From Mariprofundus ferrinatatus (GTDB lineage: Bacteria; Pseudomonadota; Zetaproteobacteria; Mariprofundales; Mariprofundaceae), in the NCBI RefSeq assembly GCF_002795825.1, contig NZ_CP018800.1, positions 1,302,001 through 1,366,000 on the forward strand: a DNA stretch of 64,000 bases. Direction: 5' to 3'. This document shows positions 16,044-25,646 of this stretch, in pieces. The notes beneath the pieces are model-generated. The model did no database searches. It had not been told where the DNA came from and worked only from the letters and a program-made list of their open reading frames with translations. The position numbers and the translations under genes were made by a program. How positions within the stretch are numbered: the first letter of the stretch is position 1; each line of letters begins with the position of its first letter.

Positions 16044-16706
16044 CTATTCACTGTTTGCTGAGCGCAAATCAATTCGATCCACTCCCTCAGGTGGCGTAAA
16101 ACTAAATAGATTTGTCGAAGGTGCAACGTAAGAACATCCGGAAAGGGTCATCTGGTTGCTGTTCCCCAACATATCGATGCGTTCAACCGAAACAAGATCC
16201 CCTTTATTGTCAAAACCGAGCCAGACTTCCGGAGAGTCGCCGATACGGACCTGATAACGATTAATGCCAGATTTGCTCTTCTTATCGCTGTCCAGCACAT
16301 CCAGGTCCTTCAGCGAAACACGCCCATCGAGCAGCTTCATCACAGCAGGGTCCACCTGATCGAGATCATTAAGTCTCTCCGCCTGCATCAGATCCGGCTC
16401 ATAATGCCATATTACAGAACCATCCCCGACATAGAGCTGTTCGTATGGCAACGTATAGCTCCACCTGAACCGTTTGGGCTTAAGCATGGCAACTTCACCG
16501 GAATATTGCTGACTTCCTCCATCACTGAAACGCATCAGCTGGTCAAATTGGCACTGGAACCCGGGCAGTTCAGAAAGACGCTTGATGCTCTGGACAAAAA
16601 GCTCATCCGCCAGCGGAGCACTTTTCACCTCTACCACCTCAGCGGCATGCAGCGGTGACAGAAACACCCAGACAAACAATGCAATTGTAATGGAAATCCT
16701 TCTCAC
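16044..16706 (-). CDS. lolA: Outer membrane lipoprotein carrier LolA
   Basis: A 220-residue periplasmic chaperone that carries lipoproteins from LolCDE to the outer membrane. The signal peptide ends near residue 21 (SPLHA-AEV). Family features are LPGFQCQFDQ, the segment GEVAMLKPKRFRWSYTLPYEQLYVGDGSVIWHYEPDLMQAERL and the C-terminal FSFTPPEGVDRIDL. The start overlaps the ftsK stop (ATGA), the classic ftsK-lolA arrangement. Confidence 0.93.
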   Translation of the reverse strand: MRRISITIALFVWVFLSPLHAAEVVEVKSAPLADELFVQSIKRLSELPGFQCQFDQLMRFSDGGSQQYSGEVAMLKPKRFRWSYTLPYEQLYVGDGSVIWHYEPDLMQAERLNDLDQVDPAVMKLLDGRVSLKDLDVLDSDKKSKSGINRYQVRIGDSPEVWLGFDNKGDLVSVERIDMLGNSNQMTLSGCSYVAPSTNLFSFTPPEGVDRIDLRSANSE

Positions 16707-18904
16707 TCTATCACTCCGCCGCCACCCGATTCAGATCGGGCAAGCACTTTGCGCATACCACCTGAGCCGGGAGGGGAAACAAGCCCTTCGCGCTCCATCT
16801 GTTCAACCAGCCGACTGGCACGATTGTAGCCGATTCGCAGATAGCGCTGCACCATCGATACGGAACACTGCCCCTTCTCGATCACCAGCGCAGCTGCCTC
16901 ATCATACTTCTCATCATGATCATCGCCGCCCATACCACCGGCACCGTCACCGTCCGATGCAGTCGGCACCTCGAACACCTCTTCACGGTAGTCCGGCTCA
17001 CCCTGTGCCTTCAGATGTTCAACAAGATTTATCACCTCGGCATCGGAAACGAATGCGCCATGGACACGCCTGAGATCACGCCCGCCACTGAGAAAAAGGC
17101 TGTCGCCCTGACCGAGTAGCTGTTCCGCGCCCATCTGGTCGAGAATCGTTCTTGAGTCAATTTTCGAGGAGACCTGGAAAGAGAGCCTGCTGGGCAGATT
17201 GGCCTTGATCAGGCCGGTAATCACATCAACACTTGGTCGCTGTGTAGCCAGCACAAGATGCAATCCTGCCGCCCTCGCCTTCTGGGCAATACGACAGATC
17301 GCTTGCTCCACCTCTTTGCCTGCCACCATCATCAGGTCAGCCAGCTCATCAATCACAATGACAATATATGGCAGACGTTCAGCATCGGCATCTTTCTCGG
17401 CAGCTTTATTGTAACCATCGATATTACGTACCTTGGCATCACTCATCAGCTGGTAGCGCCGTTCCATCTCGTAAACCGCCCAGGCAAGGGCCTTGGCCGC
17501 CTTATGCGGATTGGTCACCACCGGCACGAGCAGATGCGGAATGTCATCGTAAACCGAAAGCTCAAGCATTTTCGGATCGACCATTATCATGCGCAGATCC
17601 TGCGGCGTTTTCACCATCAGCAGGGAGCAGATCATGGCGTTGATTGCAACGGACTTGCCGGAACCTGTGGTACCAGCCACAAGCAGATGCGGCATGCGGG
17701 CCAGATCCGTGACTACCGGCTGGCCAGAAATATCGACACCGAGTGCAATCGGAAGGATATGTTTGCGGTTGGCGAATTCAGGGCTCGCAAGCACCTGGTG
17801 TAGCACCACGGTCTCGCGCTCTTCATTGGGGAGCTCGATACCGATCACGTTTTTGCCGGGAATATTACCGGCCACACGCACACTGATTGCCGCCATTGAG
17901 CGAGCCAGATCATCCTGTAGTGCAACGATTCGATTCACCTTGGTGCCCGGTGACGGCTCCAGCTCGAACTGGGTCACCACCGGACCCGGCTGCACCGCAA
18001 TCACCTGCCCCTCGACCCTGTAATCCAGCAGTTTCTTCTCCAGCATGCGGGCAACTGCCTGCAGCACTTTCGGATCATGCGATTTCTGGTGTCCTTCACC
18101 ACGGTTGAAGAGGTTCAATGATGGCAGCTTGAATCCGGAAGCAGCCGGCTCGATAAAGCCAAGTTCTGCCTGCTGCTGCTGTTTGGCCTGACGCGACACA
18201 GTCACCTTCTGCTGCTTGCTTACAGCGGGCTCAGACTTGGCGATACGCTCGGGCCGCTTTTTTCGAATCTCTTTACGAACCTCGCGCGCCTCCATGCGAT
18301 CCTTGCGCTCATATGCCTTGGAGAATATCGACCTCAGGATACCGGCAATATAGGCAGATGCTGCAGCCAACAGCAGATAACAGCGCTTAAGCAACGCCAA
18401 TAGCGACCAGCGGGATGCCGCCACAAGACTGGAAAGCAGCAGGGTCACCAGAAGTATATCACGACCAAGGCTGCGCAATGGCTCCTGCACTGTCTCGCCC
18501 AGCATCGAACCGAGTGCCCCGCCGGGGCCGGCAGGAAGCTCGAGAATATCAAGGCTTGATCCTTGCAGCACATAGGCGTGCATCAGTGCGGCCAGAGAAA
18601 GAACAACTGGAACCCAGAACAGTGACGTCCAGCTGCCAAGATAAGGGTGTCGACCCATAGCGATACGGAAGGTCAGCACACCCAACAACGTCACCCATAA
18701 CCAGCCGGCATACCCGAACAATTGATAGATAAAATCGGAAACATAGGCGCCCGCCATGCCGGTCAGGTTCTGCACCACAGCATCTGTTTCACGATTCAGT
18801 GAAGGGTCCAGCGGTGAAAAACTGTACATGGCCAGCAACAGCACAATAACAATGCCGGCAAGAAGCAGTGCCAGCGACTCACGAACAACCAGACGCACAT
18901 CCAT
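16703..18904 (-). CDS. ftsK: DNA translocase FtsK
   Basis: A 733-residue septal DNA pump. Four N-terminal membrane helices (residues about 10-170), a short basic/Gln linker, then the alpha-beta motor with Walker A GTTGSGKSVAIN and Walker B in IVIVIDELADLMM. The C-terminal gamma winged helix (QCSVSMVQRYLRIGYNRASRLVEQME) reads KOPS-type sites and activates XerD. The linker is much shorter than in E. coli. It starts 6 nt after the RNase J stop, without a clear RBS, so coupling is likely. Confidence 0.96.
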   Translation of the reverse strand: MDVRLVVRESLALLLAGIVIVLLLAMYSFSPLDPSLNRETDAVVQNLTGMAGAYVSDFIYQLFGYAGWLWVTLLGVLTFRIAMGRHPYLGSWTSLFWVPVVLSLAALMHAYVLQGSSLDILELPAGPGGALGSMLGETVQEPLRSLGRDILLVTLLLSSLVAASRWSLLALLKRCYLLLAAASAYIAGILRSIFSKAYERKDRMEAREVRKEIRKKRPERIAKSEPAVSKQQKVTVSRQAKQQQQAELGFIEPAASGFKLPSLNLFNRGEGHQKSHDPKVLQAVARMLEKKLLDYRVEGQVIAVQPGPVVTQFELEPSPGTKVNRIVALQDDLARSMAAISVRVAGNIPGKNVIGIELPNEERETVVLHQVLASPEFANRKHILPIALGVDISGQPVVTDLARMPHLLVAGTTGSGKSVAINAMICSLLMVKTPQDLRMIMVDPKMLELSVYDDIPHLLVPVVTNPHKAAKALAWAVYEMERRYQLMSDAKVRNIDGYNKAAEKDADAERLPYIVIVIDELADLMMVAGKEVEQAICRIAQKARAAGLHLVLATQRPSVDVITGLIKANLPSRLSFQVSSKIDSRTILDQMGAEQLLGQGDSLFLSGGRDLRRVHGAFVSDAEVINLVEHLKAQGEPDYREEVFEVPTASDGDGAGGMGGDDHDEKYDEAAALVIEKGQCSVSMVQRYLRIGYNRASRLVEQMEREGLVSPPGSGGMRKVLARSESGGGGVIE

Positions 18905-18910
18905 ATCCGA

Positions 18911-20569
18911 TCAGACTGCCAGAATCACAGGCAGCACCATGGGCCTGCGTCCGATATGCTTTTTGCACCAGCGGCGCAGAAAGAGACGAACCTCCTCCTT
19001 TGCCGAATCCATATCGGCAAGCCACTCCCTGTCCATGCCTTCGAGAAACTGCTGCAGCGCCTTCCCTGCCGCAGACAACACGTCGTCACTTACATCTTCA
19101 TGCAGCACGCCTCGCGCCACCAGTTCAGGTTCAGACAGCAGCCGGCCTTCATGACGGCTGAGCAGTACGGTCACGGAGATCATGCCGTCACCTGCCAGAA
19201 CGCGCCTGTCACGAAGCACAAGATCATCAATCTCGTCGCGACTGTCACCATCGACAAATACGGCACCGGCATGGAATTCAGGGCCATGCCTGACCCCCTG
19301 CTCATCAATGATCACACTGTAACCGTTCTCAGCAATGACTGAATGGTCAAATGCAATGCCAGTGGCCACGGCCAGATCCCGGTGTTCGATCAGGTTGCGG
19401 TATTCACCGTGTACCGGATAGAAGTAGTCCGGCCTGGTCAGCTGAATCATCATCTTCAGTTCATGCGCCTGGGCATGCCCGGAAACATGCAGCGGTGCCT
19501 GTCCGGCATGCATGATACGGGCTCCTCGGCGATAGATATGGTTGTAGAGGCCGGCAATCACCCGCTCGTTACCCGGGATGCTGCTGGAAGAGAAGATGAC
19601 AAGGTCACCCTGACCAAGCTTCAGGCCGGTAAAACGGTCCTGCGCCAGTCGCGCCAGTGCTGCCCGTGACTCACCCTGCGACCCGGTTGCAATAATCAGC
19701 AACTCATGGGCAGCAATACCCTCTGTCTGCTTGATATCAACCATGGTACCTGCAGGCACGTTAAGGCGATTGAGGTTGCGGGTGATATCCATATTGCGTT
19801 CCAGACTTCGTCCTGCAACGGCCACCCGCCGGCCGCAGGCGACTGCCGCGTCGACAATCTGCTGAATACGGAACATATTGGAGGCAAATGTCGTCACTAC
19901 AACCTTGCCGCTGCACTGTGATACTGCCTGTTTCAGGGCCGGGCCCACAACGCGCTCAGACGCACCACTTCCCGAACGCGTAGCATTGGTGGAATCCGAG
20001 GCGAGCAGGAGCACACCCTGATCTCCAAGCTGCGAGAAACGGTGAATGGCCGTGGCACGTCCATCAATAGGAGCCGGATCGAATTTGAAATCCCCGGTAT
20101 GGATAATGACACCGAGTTCGGTATGGATGGCAACTGAAACTGCATCCATGATCGAATGGGTTACCGGCACCCCCTCCACCTTAAATGGGCCGACATCCAC
20201 CTGTGTACCATCGTCAGGCAGAAGATTCAGATCCCCTCTATAGCCACGTTCGGAGAGTTTTGCCCTGACCAGTGCAATGGTCACTTCAGAGCCGTAAACC
20301 GGCAGATTCAGGCGCGGCAACAGATGTGGCAATCCACCGATATGATCTTCATGGCCATGGGTCAGAAGCATGGCGTGAATGTGCAGGCCAAGTTCATCTA
20401 GCGCCGAGATATCCGGAACAACAATATCAACACCATGCTGACCGGGTTCGGGGAAGCCCATCCCGCAATCGACAATCACCGCATCATCATCAATGGCATA
20501 CACCATCATGTTCTTGCCGAATTCGCCGACGCCGCCAAACGGGAAACATCTCAGCACAGGTTTACTCAT
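18911..20569 (-). CDS. rnj: Ribonuclease J
   Basis: A 552-residue metallo-beta-lactamase/beta-CASP nuclease acting in RNA processing and decay. The zinc motif HGHEDH is at residues 71-76, HSIMDAVS and HTGDFKFD follow, and the beta-CASP motifs TTFASNMFRIQQI, ATGSQGE and HVSGHA are present, then the C-terminal RNase J domain. The RBS AGGAG is good. RNase J is uncommon in gamma- and betaproteobacteria, which helps to exclude those groups. It follows pyrE after a 90-nt gap in which I see no structure. Confidence 0.94.
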   Translation of the reverse strand: MSKPVLRCFPFGGVGEFGKNMMVYAIDDDAVIVDCGMGFPEPGQHGVDIVVPDISALDELGLHIHAMLLTHGHEDHIGGLPHLLPRLNLPVYGSEVTIALVRAKLSERGYRGDLNLLPDDGTQVDVGPFKVEGVPVTHSIMDAVSVAIHTELGVIIHTGDFKFDPAPIDGRATAIHRFSQLGDQGVLLLASDSTNATRSGSGASERVVGPALKQAVSQCSGKVVVTTFASNMFRIQQIVDAAVACGRRVAVAGRSLERNMDITRNLNRLNVPAGTMVDIKQTEGIAAHELLIIATGSQGESRAALARLAQDRFTGLKLGQGDLVIFSSSSIPGNERVIAGLYNHIYRRGARIMHAGQAPLHVSGHAQAHELKMMIQLTRPDYFYPVHGEYRNLIEHRDLAVATGIAFDHSVIAENGYSVIIDEQGVRHGPEFHAGAVFVDGDSRDEIDDLVLRDRRVLAGDGMISVTVLLSRHEGRLLSEPELVARGVLHEDVSDDVLSAAGKALQQFLEGMDREWLADMDSAKEEVRLFLRRWCKKHIGRRPMVLPVILAV

Positions 20570-20659
20570 TTACACTCCTCATATCAATCGGCATCGAACG
20601 TAACAGATGACTGCAACGCTGCCGTGCCCTTCATCACAAGCTCAACAGGGGTGCTCCCG

Positions 20660-21241
20660 TCAGGCCGAACCCCTGCTGCCCGGTTTAATCGCAGGGAGCA
20701 GACCCTCACTGCACATCGGGCACGCATCCGCAGCATAGGTCTCCACACTCAGGCTGATAGCCGTTGCAAAAGGCACATCAAAACGGCCATCCACATCCGG
20801 TGCCCGGTCGACAACCGCCAGCACCTTCACAGGCTCGCCACCATGCTCACGCACAACCGCCATGCACTCACGCACTGAACCGCCGGTGGTAATCACGTCT
20901 TCGACCACCAGAAGCCTTGCCCCTTCAGGTATAGAGAAACCGCGACGCATCTGCATTTCGCCCTCTTTGCGCTCCGTGAAAATGAATGGTTTATGCAGCT
21001 GGCGTGCCACCTCCTGACCGATCACCAGACCACCAATGGCCGGGGAAACCACCATATCAACCTGATCGGCATCGACTTTGGTAATTAACTCTGCAGCCAG
21101 GGCCGTTGCATTGTCGATATTCATCAACACCAGCGCCGACTGAAGATATCGCGCCGAGTGTCTGCCGCTGGAAAGAATAAAATGGCCGTTTAGTAATGCA
21201 CCAGCATCTTCGTACATTGCCAGAATCTCATTTTCGTTCAT
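20660..21241 (-). CDS. pyrE: Orotate phosphoribosyltransferase
   Basis: A 193-residue enzyme making OMP from orotate and PRPP in pyrimidine synthesis. I chose ATG at 21241 (AAGGA upstream, product MNENEILAMYEDAG); the frame stays open further but the extra 55 residues are not family-like. The PRPP loop is VVEDVITTGGSV, the catalytic-loop segment is ERKEGEMQMRRGF and the C-terminus CPMCSEGLLPAIKPGSR is typical of one bacterial PyrE branch. It is the first gene of the rnj-ftsK-lolA run and is divergent from lptG. Confidence 0.93.
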   Translation of the reverse strand: MNENEILAMYEDAGALLNGHFILSSGRHSARYLQSALVLMNIDNATALAAELITKVDADQVDMVVSPAIGGLVIGQEVARQLHKPFIFTERKEGEMQMRRGFSIPEGARLLVVEDVITTGGSVRECMAVVREHGGEPVKVLAVVDRAPDVDGRFDVPFATAISLSVETYAADACPMCSEGLLPAIKPGSRGSA

Positions 21242-21443
21242 TGATACATCCTTTTGTATCGGGACTACATTCAAAAGAAGGTTAGCACCCTGAAAAATTT
21301 GCGGGAGTGTAACAGTTTCCCCACCAACACAGAACCTTACGCCTGTATTAAAACAGGAACAGGAAAAATGAGCAAAAAGCCGCATGGAGAGAAAAAGCCA
21401 CTGCACACTTTCCCTGCAGGCAGCAGATGCCTAGTCTCCCCCC

Positions 21444-22502
21444 ATGCCTGTCATATTCCGATGGATCTTTTCCGGTTGTATGAGCCGCTCACTGGTCACC
21501 ATGCTGGCTCTGCTGGCCATCTATGCAATCATCGAAAGCTTTGATAAAGCCCGCTATCTCGGCCAGGGGCTGACTCCCGGCCTTATGACAGAGTACCTGC
21601 TGCTTAAAATCCCTTTCATGATCAGTGAATTCATGCCGGTCATCGTGCTGATCGGAGCCAGCATCTACCTGATCGAGCTCTCCCGAAACCACGAGGTGGT
21701 CGCCGTACGGGCCGCCGGCCTCGGCATCAACAAGCTGCTGATGCCACTGCTTGCCGTAGCGTTCCTCGCCTCATCGTTCAGCTTTGTGGTTGGTGAGTGG
21801 GTTACCCCGATCACCAATAAACGGCTGGATGTCATCGAGAATATACATATCAAACAGCTGAAGAGCGCCAGCCAGGGCGTTCAGTGGCTGAAGGATGGAC
21901 ATCGTTTTTTCCGGCTGACACCGTTAAGAGAGAACACGTTTGCCATGATCATTCTTGAGACAGGTAGTCGCGGCGAGTGGCTCAAGCGTATCGATGCGGC
22001 CAGCGCCACTTACGCCAACCGGCAGTGGCAGCTCTCCGATGTAGTGATAGCTGAACCATCCCCAGATCAGGGCATGGTTCAGGAGAAGATGGAAACCATG
22101 ACAATCAACTCGGCGATCGGCCCTGAAACAGCCGAGCTTCCCAAACCCAGGCACATGCACTTTGGCGAACTATACCACTACATTTCCGACCTGGAGCATG
22201 CAGGACTTTCGACGGGCTCCTACACATACGCCCTGCACAGAAAGCTTGCAGCACCTCTGGCCTGTATGCTCATGGTGATTCTTGCCGCCGCCCTCTGTCT
22301 GCATACAGGCAGCCGCAACAGCAAGATGTCCTGGGGTATTGTCTCCGCGCTCTCCCTCGGCCTGCTCTTTTATATGATTGGTAATGCAGGGAACCTGCTG
22401 GCCAGTAACGAGCAGATTCCGCCCGCCTATGCGGCGTGGCTCCCCAGCCTTGTTTTCGGAGGGCTCGGCATGTTCCTGCTACTTAAACGTGAGGGACATT
22501 AA
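21444..22502 (+). CDS. lptG: LPS export permease of the LptF/LptG family
   Basis: A 352-residue inner-membrane subunit of the LptBFG lipopolysaccharide extractor. Three N-terminal helices, a periplasmic beta-jellyroll of about residues 125-260, and three C-terminal helices fit the family. The FMPVIVLIGASIYLIELSRNHEVVAVRAAGLG segment is the conserved coupling region. It stands alone here, without lptF or lptB. The start is uncertain: ATG 21444 lacks a clear RBS, and ATG 21480 is an alternative. Confidence 0.88.
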   Translation: MPVIFRWIFSGCMSRSLVTMLALLAIYAIIESFDKARYLGQGLTPGLMTEYLLLKIPFMISEFMPVIVLIGASIYLIELSRNHEVVAVRAAGLGINKLLMPLLAVAFLASSFSFVVGEWVTPITNKRLDVIENIHIKQLKSASQGVQWLKDGHRFFRLTPLRENTFAMIILETGSRGEWLKRIDAASATYANRQWQLSDVVIAEPSPDQGMVQEKMETMTINSAIGPETAELPKPRHMHFGELYHYISDLEHAGLSTGSYTYALHRKLAAPLACMLMVILAAALCLHTGSRNSKMSWGIVSALSLGLLFYMIGNAGNLLASNEQIPPAYAAWLPSLVFGGLGMFLLLKREGH

Positions 22503-22519
22503 ACCCTGACAGGGCTCAA

Positions 22520-23293
22520 TCAGACCGACTGCAGAAGGGTGCACACTTCGCTGTGCAGGTGTGGATTGGCTGCCAGTATATCGCCCTTTTCAAGATCGAT
22601 AGTTGCACCGTCAAGCCCTGTCGCAAGGCCTCCCGCCTCCTGAACCAGCAGATATCCGGCTGCAATATCCCAGGGCTTAAGGCCAGCCTCCCAGTAAACA
22701 TCAAGGCGCCCGGCTGCCACATATGCGAGATCTAGAGCTGCTGAACCACCACGCCTGTATCCATCCATAGCACGCATACAGATATCCATACGCGCTTGGA
22801 AAAGGTCAATATGTTCACGCTGATATGATGGCATACCCGAAGCAAAAAGAGCATGATCCAACCGCTTCTCTGAGGTTGCACGCAGGCGACGCCTATTTAC
22901 AAAAGCACCGCCGCCATTCTTTGCTTCAAACGTTTCATCACGAATCGGATCGTGGACCACTGCCAGCAGAGGCTTGCCATCCTTCCATGCAGAAATGGAT
23001 ACGGCAAAATGGGGATAGCCGTGAATAAAGTTGGTTGTGCCATCAAGCGGGTCGACATACCACTGCACGGATGCGGCAGGATTGATCCGCTTCGCACTCT
23101 CCTCGGCGACAATGCCGTGATCCGGATAGTGCTGGGCAATCTCCCTCAGGATCAGCGCTTCAGCACGCTGATCTACATCGGTGACATAGTCCCGATCCGA
23201 TTTCTGATGCACTTTAAAACTATCGCGTTCATCAAAAGCCCTGGCAATCAGATCCCCGGCACGCCTGGCGGCCCGTACAGCTACATATAACAC
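22520..23293 (-). CDS. suhB: Inositol monophosphatase family protein SuhB
   Basis: A 257-residue Mg-dependent phosphatase. Metal ligands are visible in VAEESAKR (Glu64/65) and DPLDGTTNFIHGYPHFAVSIS (Asp81, Asp84), and in GLKPWDIAAG near the C-terminus. In proteobacteria SuhB also joins ribosomal antitermination complexes. It starts with GTG at 23293, preceded by CAGGAGTG. It converges with lptG, 17 nt apart. Confidence 0.92.
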   Translation of the reverse strand: MLYVAVRAARRAGDLIARAFDERDSFKVHQKSDRDYVTDVDQRAEALILREIAQHYPDHGIVAEESAKRINPAASVQWYVDPLDGTTNFIHGYPHFAVSISAWKDGKPLLAVVHDPIRDETFEAKNGGGAFVNRRRLRATSEKRLDHALFASGMPSYQREHIDLFQARMDICMRAMDGYRRGGSAALDLAYVAAGRLDVYWEAGLKPWDIAAGYLLVQEAGGLATGLDGATIDLEKGDILAANPHLHSEVCTLLQSV

Positions 23294-23402
23294 TTATCCA
23301 CTCCTGAAACAGCCGACCTATGGGCAGAACCCGATCGGGTCGCGAACCATATCAAGGATGATCGAAAATGTACGCCAAAATTATTTGCGCAGCCCCGCCA
23401 CC

Positions 23403-23430
23403 TTGCAGGCGCATCAAATAGAACTACACT
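23403..23430 (+). promoter_or_regulatory. Putative promoter of the hybrid histidine kinase
   Basis: TTGCAG (23403-23408), 16-nt spacer, TACACT (23425-23430), about 64 nt before the ATG. Judged only by similarity to the sigma-70 consensus. Confidence 0.4.
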
Positions 23431-23493
23431 CATCAACATGGGAGCGGCCTGATCTACCTCCTGTTCGAAGCAAATCCTGTGAGTGGAGGGCTC

Positions 23494-25632
23494 ATGTCAT
23501 ACTTCAACAGCGTTGCAGCGTGGCTTCAGAATGAAGCCTATACGGGTGACAAGCCCCTTGCCGAACTTCAGCTGCAGCAGACCAAGGCGCGCATTCTGCT
23601 CACCATAGCCAGCCTTACTTATGTAATCCTGCATGGTGAATACTTCCAGTTCTATAAAGTTGAGGCTCTGATTTATACGGGCTTCTACTTTATCATGAAT
23701 GCCGCTGCACTGATCAGCCTGCGCAAGCAGCCCTTCACGATTCTCGGCTCCCTCTTCTATCCGCTTCTTGATGTTATTATTGTGGCTTTCGGCATGCTCA
23801 TCGACGGCGGCCATGCCAGCGGCATCTACTTCATCCTGCCGATAATCATTATTGGCAACGGACTGCGCTTCGGCAACCCGATGCTGATCTACTCCCAGAT
23901 ACTGTGCCTGATCGGACTGTTTGGCTCAACCGCCTATGGGCATTATTCGCTGCAACTACCGATCGATTACACGCTTCTCTTCTGGCAGGTATTCACCCTC
24001 CTGGCCGTACCCTTTTATGTCTACCTGATCGTAAAAAAGGTGGAGACGGCGATCTATGAACGGAATGCTGCAGAGCAAAGTTCCTTCCAGCTGATAGACA
24101 AAGGTCCCCTGCCGGTCTTCACATTTGAACTCGATGCAGGCCAGAACCCGCAGATGCTCTATGCCAATGCGGCCATGTTTCAGCTATTTCATAATAAGCA
24201 GTCAGATATTGTCGGCAAGCCTGCTGAGATTCTGGTGCTGCCTGAAGACGCTGAGGAGATGAATAAATTCTGTCGTGCAGCACTTTTCGATGGGACTAGT
24301 AAGAATTTAATCCGTCCGAAGACCAGCTACCTAAGAGGCATTGATGCATCGGATCGTATCATCAAACTGATGGCTTCAGCCATCCGCATGCGCTGGCATG
24401 AGAACTGGATCGGCGTCTGCTTCCTGCTCGATATCACCGAACGTGAAACCCTTCAGGAGGAGCTGGAGGCCGTGTACAAGGAAGGCTACATGTCCACACT
24501 TGTTGCAGGCATTGTTCACGACTTCAGGAACGTACTGACCAACATGATCGGCAATGCTGAAGTGCTCCAGATGAACAGCAATGATGCAGCTGAGAAACAG
24601 CAGATTGAGTCGATTATCGAAGCCGGCGAGCGGGGTTCGGAGTTGGTTACCCATCTGTTGAAACTGAGCAGAAAAAGCGACCCCGATCAGACCAGTGTTT
24701 GCACCGCTGGCATCGAGCTTCAGCAGCCACTGGACAACATTATCGGGCTTGCACGTCTGCAACTGCCCCACAACATCCGTCTAATCTGCCACATTGATGC
24801 GCAGTTGCCGGATGTTGCAATCAACGTCATTGAGATCGAACAGATCCTTCTAAACCTGATCAACAACTCAAGGCAGGCGATCACCGGAACAGGCAGGATC
24901 GAGGTCAACATCGGCACTGCTTCCAACAAGGAAAGCGGTTTATCTGAACTCTGCATCAACGTAACCGACAATGGTGAAGGCATCAGCAAAGAGGATCTGG
25001 ATAAGGTGTTCAAACCCTTCTGGACATCCAGAAAAAACATTGGCGGCACCGGCATCGGCCTGACCATGGTTCAGCGCATCGTAAAGCTTCACCACGGCCG
25101 CATTGACATCTCATCTCCTGCCGGTGAACACCGGACAACAGTCACGGTTTGCATCCCCTCCTTCCAAACTGAAGAGAAAACAAAATCCGGGCAGAGCTCC
25201 TATGTAAACCGGATAGAGGAGCAATCAGCTGGCGATCATGTGGTGGTCCAGCCACAGCACGTGCTGCTTGTCGACGATATGCTCGATATCCTGCATATTC
25301 ACAAGGCGATGCTCGCCCGCATGGGCCACAGCGCAGCAATGGCAGAGTCTGCCGATCAGGCCATGCAACTGTTCAATGACGAACAGCAGCAGTTCGACCT
25401 GATTATAACGGACTTCCGCATGCCCGGTAAGGATGGCCTGCAGATGGTCAAAGAGATCCGGCAGAAAGACCCGACAATTCCGATTTTAATGATCACTGCA
25501 TACGGTGAAGATGAGCAGCTGCAACAGGCAGCCAGCTACGGCGTTCATTTGATCAGTAAACCGGTATCTATCAACAAGATGGAAACCGGGATTCGGCTGG
25601 CACTGACTCAGACCCCGAATCAGGGTCACTGA
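23494..25632 (+). CDS. Membrane hybrid histidine kinase with C-terminal receiver
   Basis: A 712-residue sensor from ATG 23494 (GGAGGG upstream; an in-frame GTG at 23479 is less likely). About five or six membrane helices (residues 25-185) have little periplasmic loop, as in RpfC-type sensors. A PAS-like domain (about 200-320) is followed by the phosphoacceptor His342 in GIVHDFRNVLTNMIGNAEVL, a HATPase domain with NLINNSRQAI, DNGEGI and GGTGIGLTMV, and a receiver with Asp640 in TDFRMPGKDG. There is no cognate DNA-binding regulator next to it. The signal is unknown; a lipophilic or membrane cue is possible. Confidence 0.9.
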   Translation: MSYFNSVAAWLQNEAYTGDKPLAELQLQQTKARILLTIASLTYVILHGEYFQFYKVEALIYTGFYFIMNAAALISLRKQPFTILGSLFYPLLDVIIVAFGMLIDGGHASGIYFILPIIIIGNGLRFGNPMLIYSQILCLIGLFGSTAYGHYSLQLPIDYTLLFWQVFTLLAVPFYVYLIVKKVETAIYERNAAEQSSFQLIDKGPLPVFTFELDAGQNPQMLYANAAMFQLFHNKQSDIVGKPAEILVLPEDAEEMNKFCRAALFDGTSKNLIRPKTSYLRGIDASDRIIKLMASAIRMRWHENWIGVCFLLDITERETLQEELEAVYKEGYMSTLVAGIVHDFRNVLTNMIGNAEVLQMNSNDAAEKQQIESIIEAGERGSELVTHLLKLSRKSDPDQTSVCTAGIELQQPLDNIIGLARLQLPHNIRLICHIDAQLPDVAINVIEIEQILLNLINNSRQAITGTGRIEVNIGTASNKESGLSELCINVTDNGEGISKEDLDKVFKPFWTSRKNIGGTGIGLTMVQRIVKLHHGRIDISSPAGEHRTTVTVCIPSFQTEEKTKSGQSSYVNRIEEQSAGDHVVVQPQHVLLVDDMLDILHIHKAMLARMGHSAAMAESADQAMQLFNDEQQQFDLIITDFRMPGKDGLQMVKEIRQKDPTIPILMITAYGEDEQLQQAASYGVHLISKPVSINKMETGIRLALTQTPNQGH

Positions 25633-25646
25633 TCAGCCCCTGATTC
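25617..25646. terminator. Hairpin between convergent kinase and truA
   Basis: GAATCAGGG (25617-25625) and CCCTGATTC (25638-25646) form a perfect 9-bp stem that overlaps both stop codons. There is no T-tract, so it may stop transcription only weakly. Confidence 0.5.

Noticed and set aside
21242-21406. Longer start for pyrE
   Set aside because: The 55 extra residues are not family-like and ATG 21241 has a good RBS.
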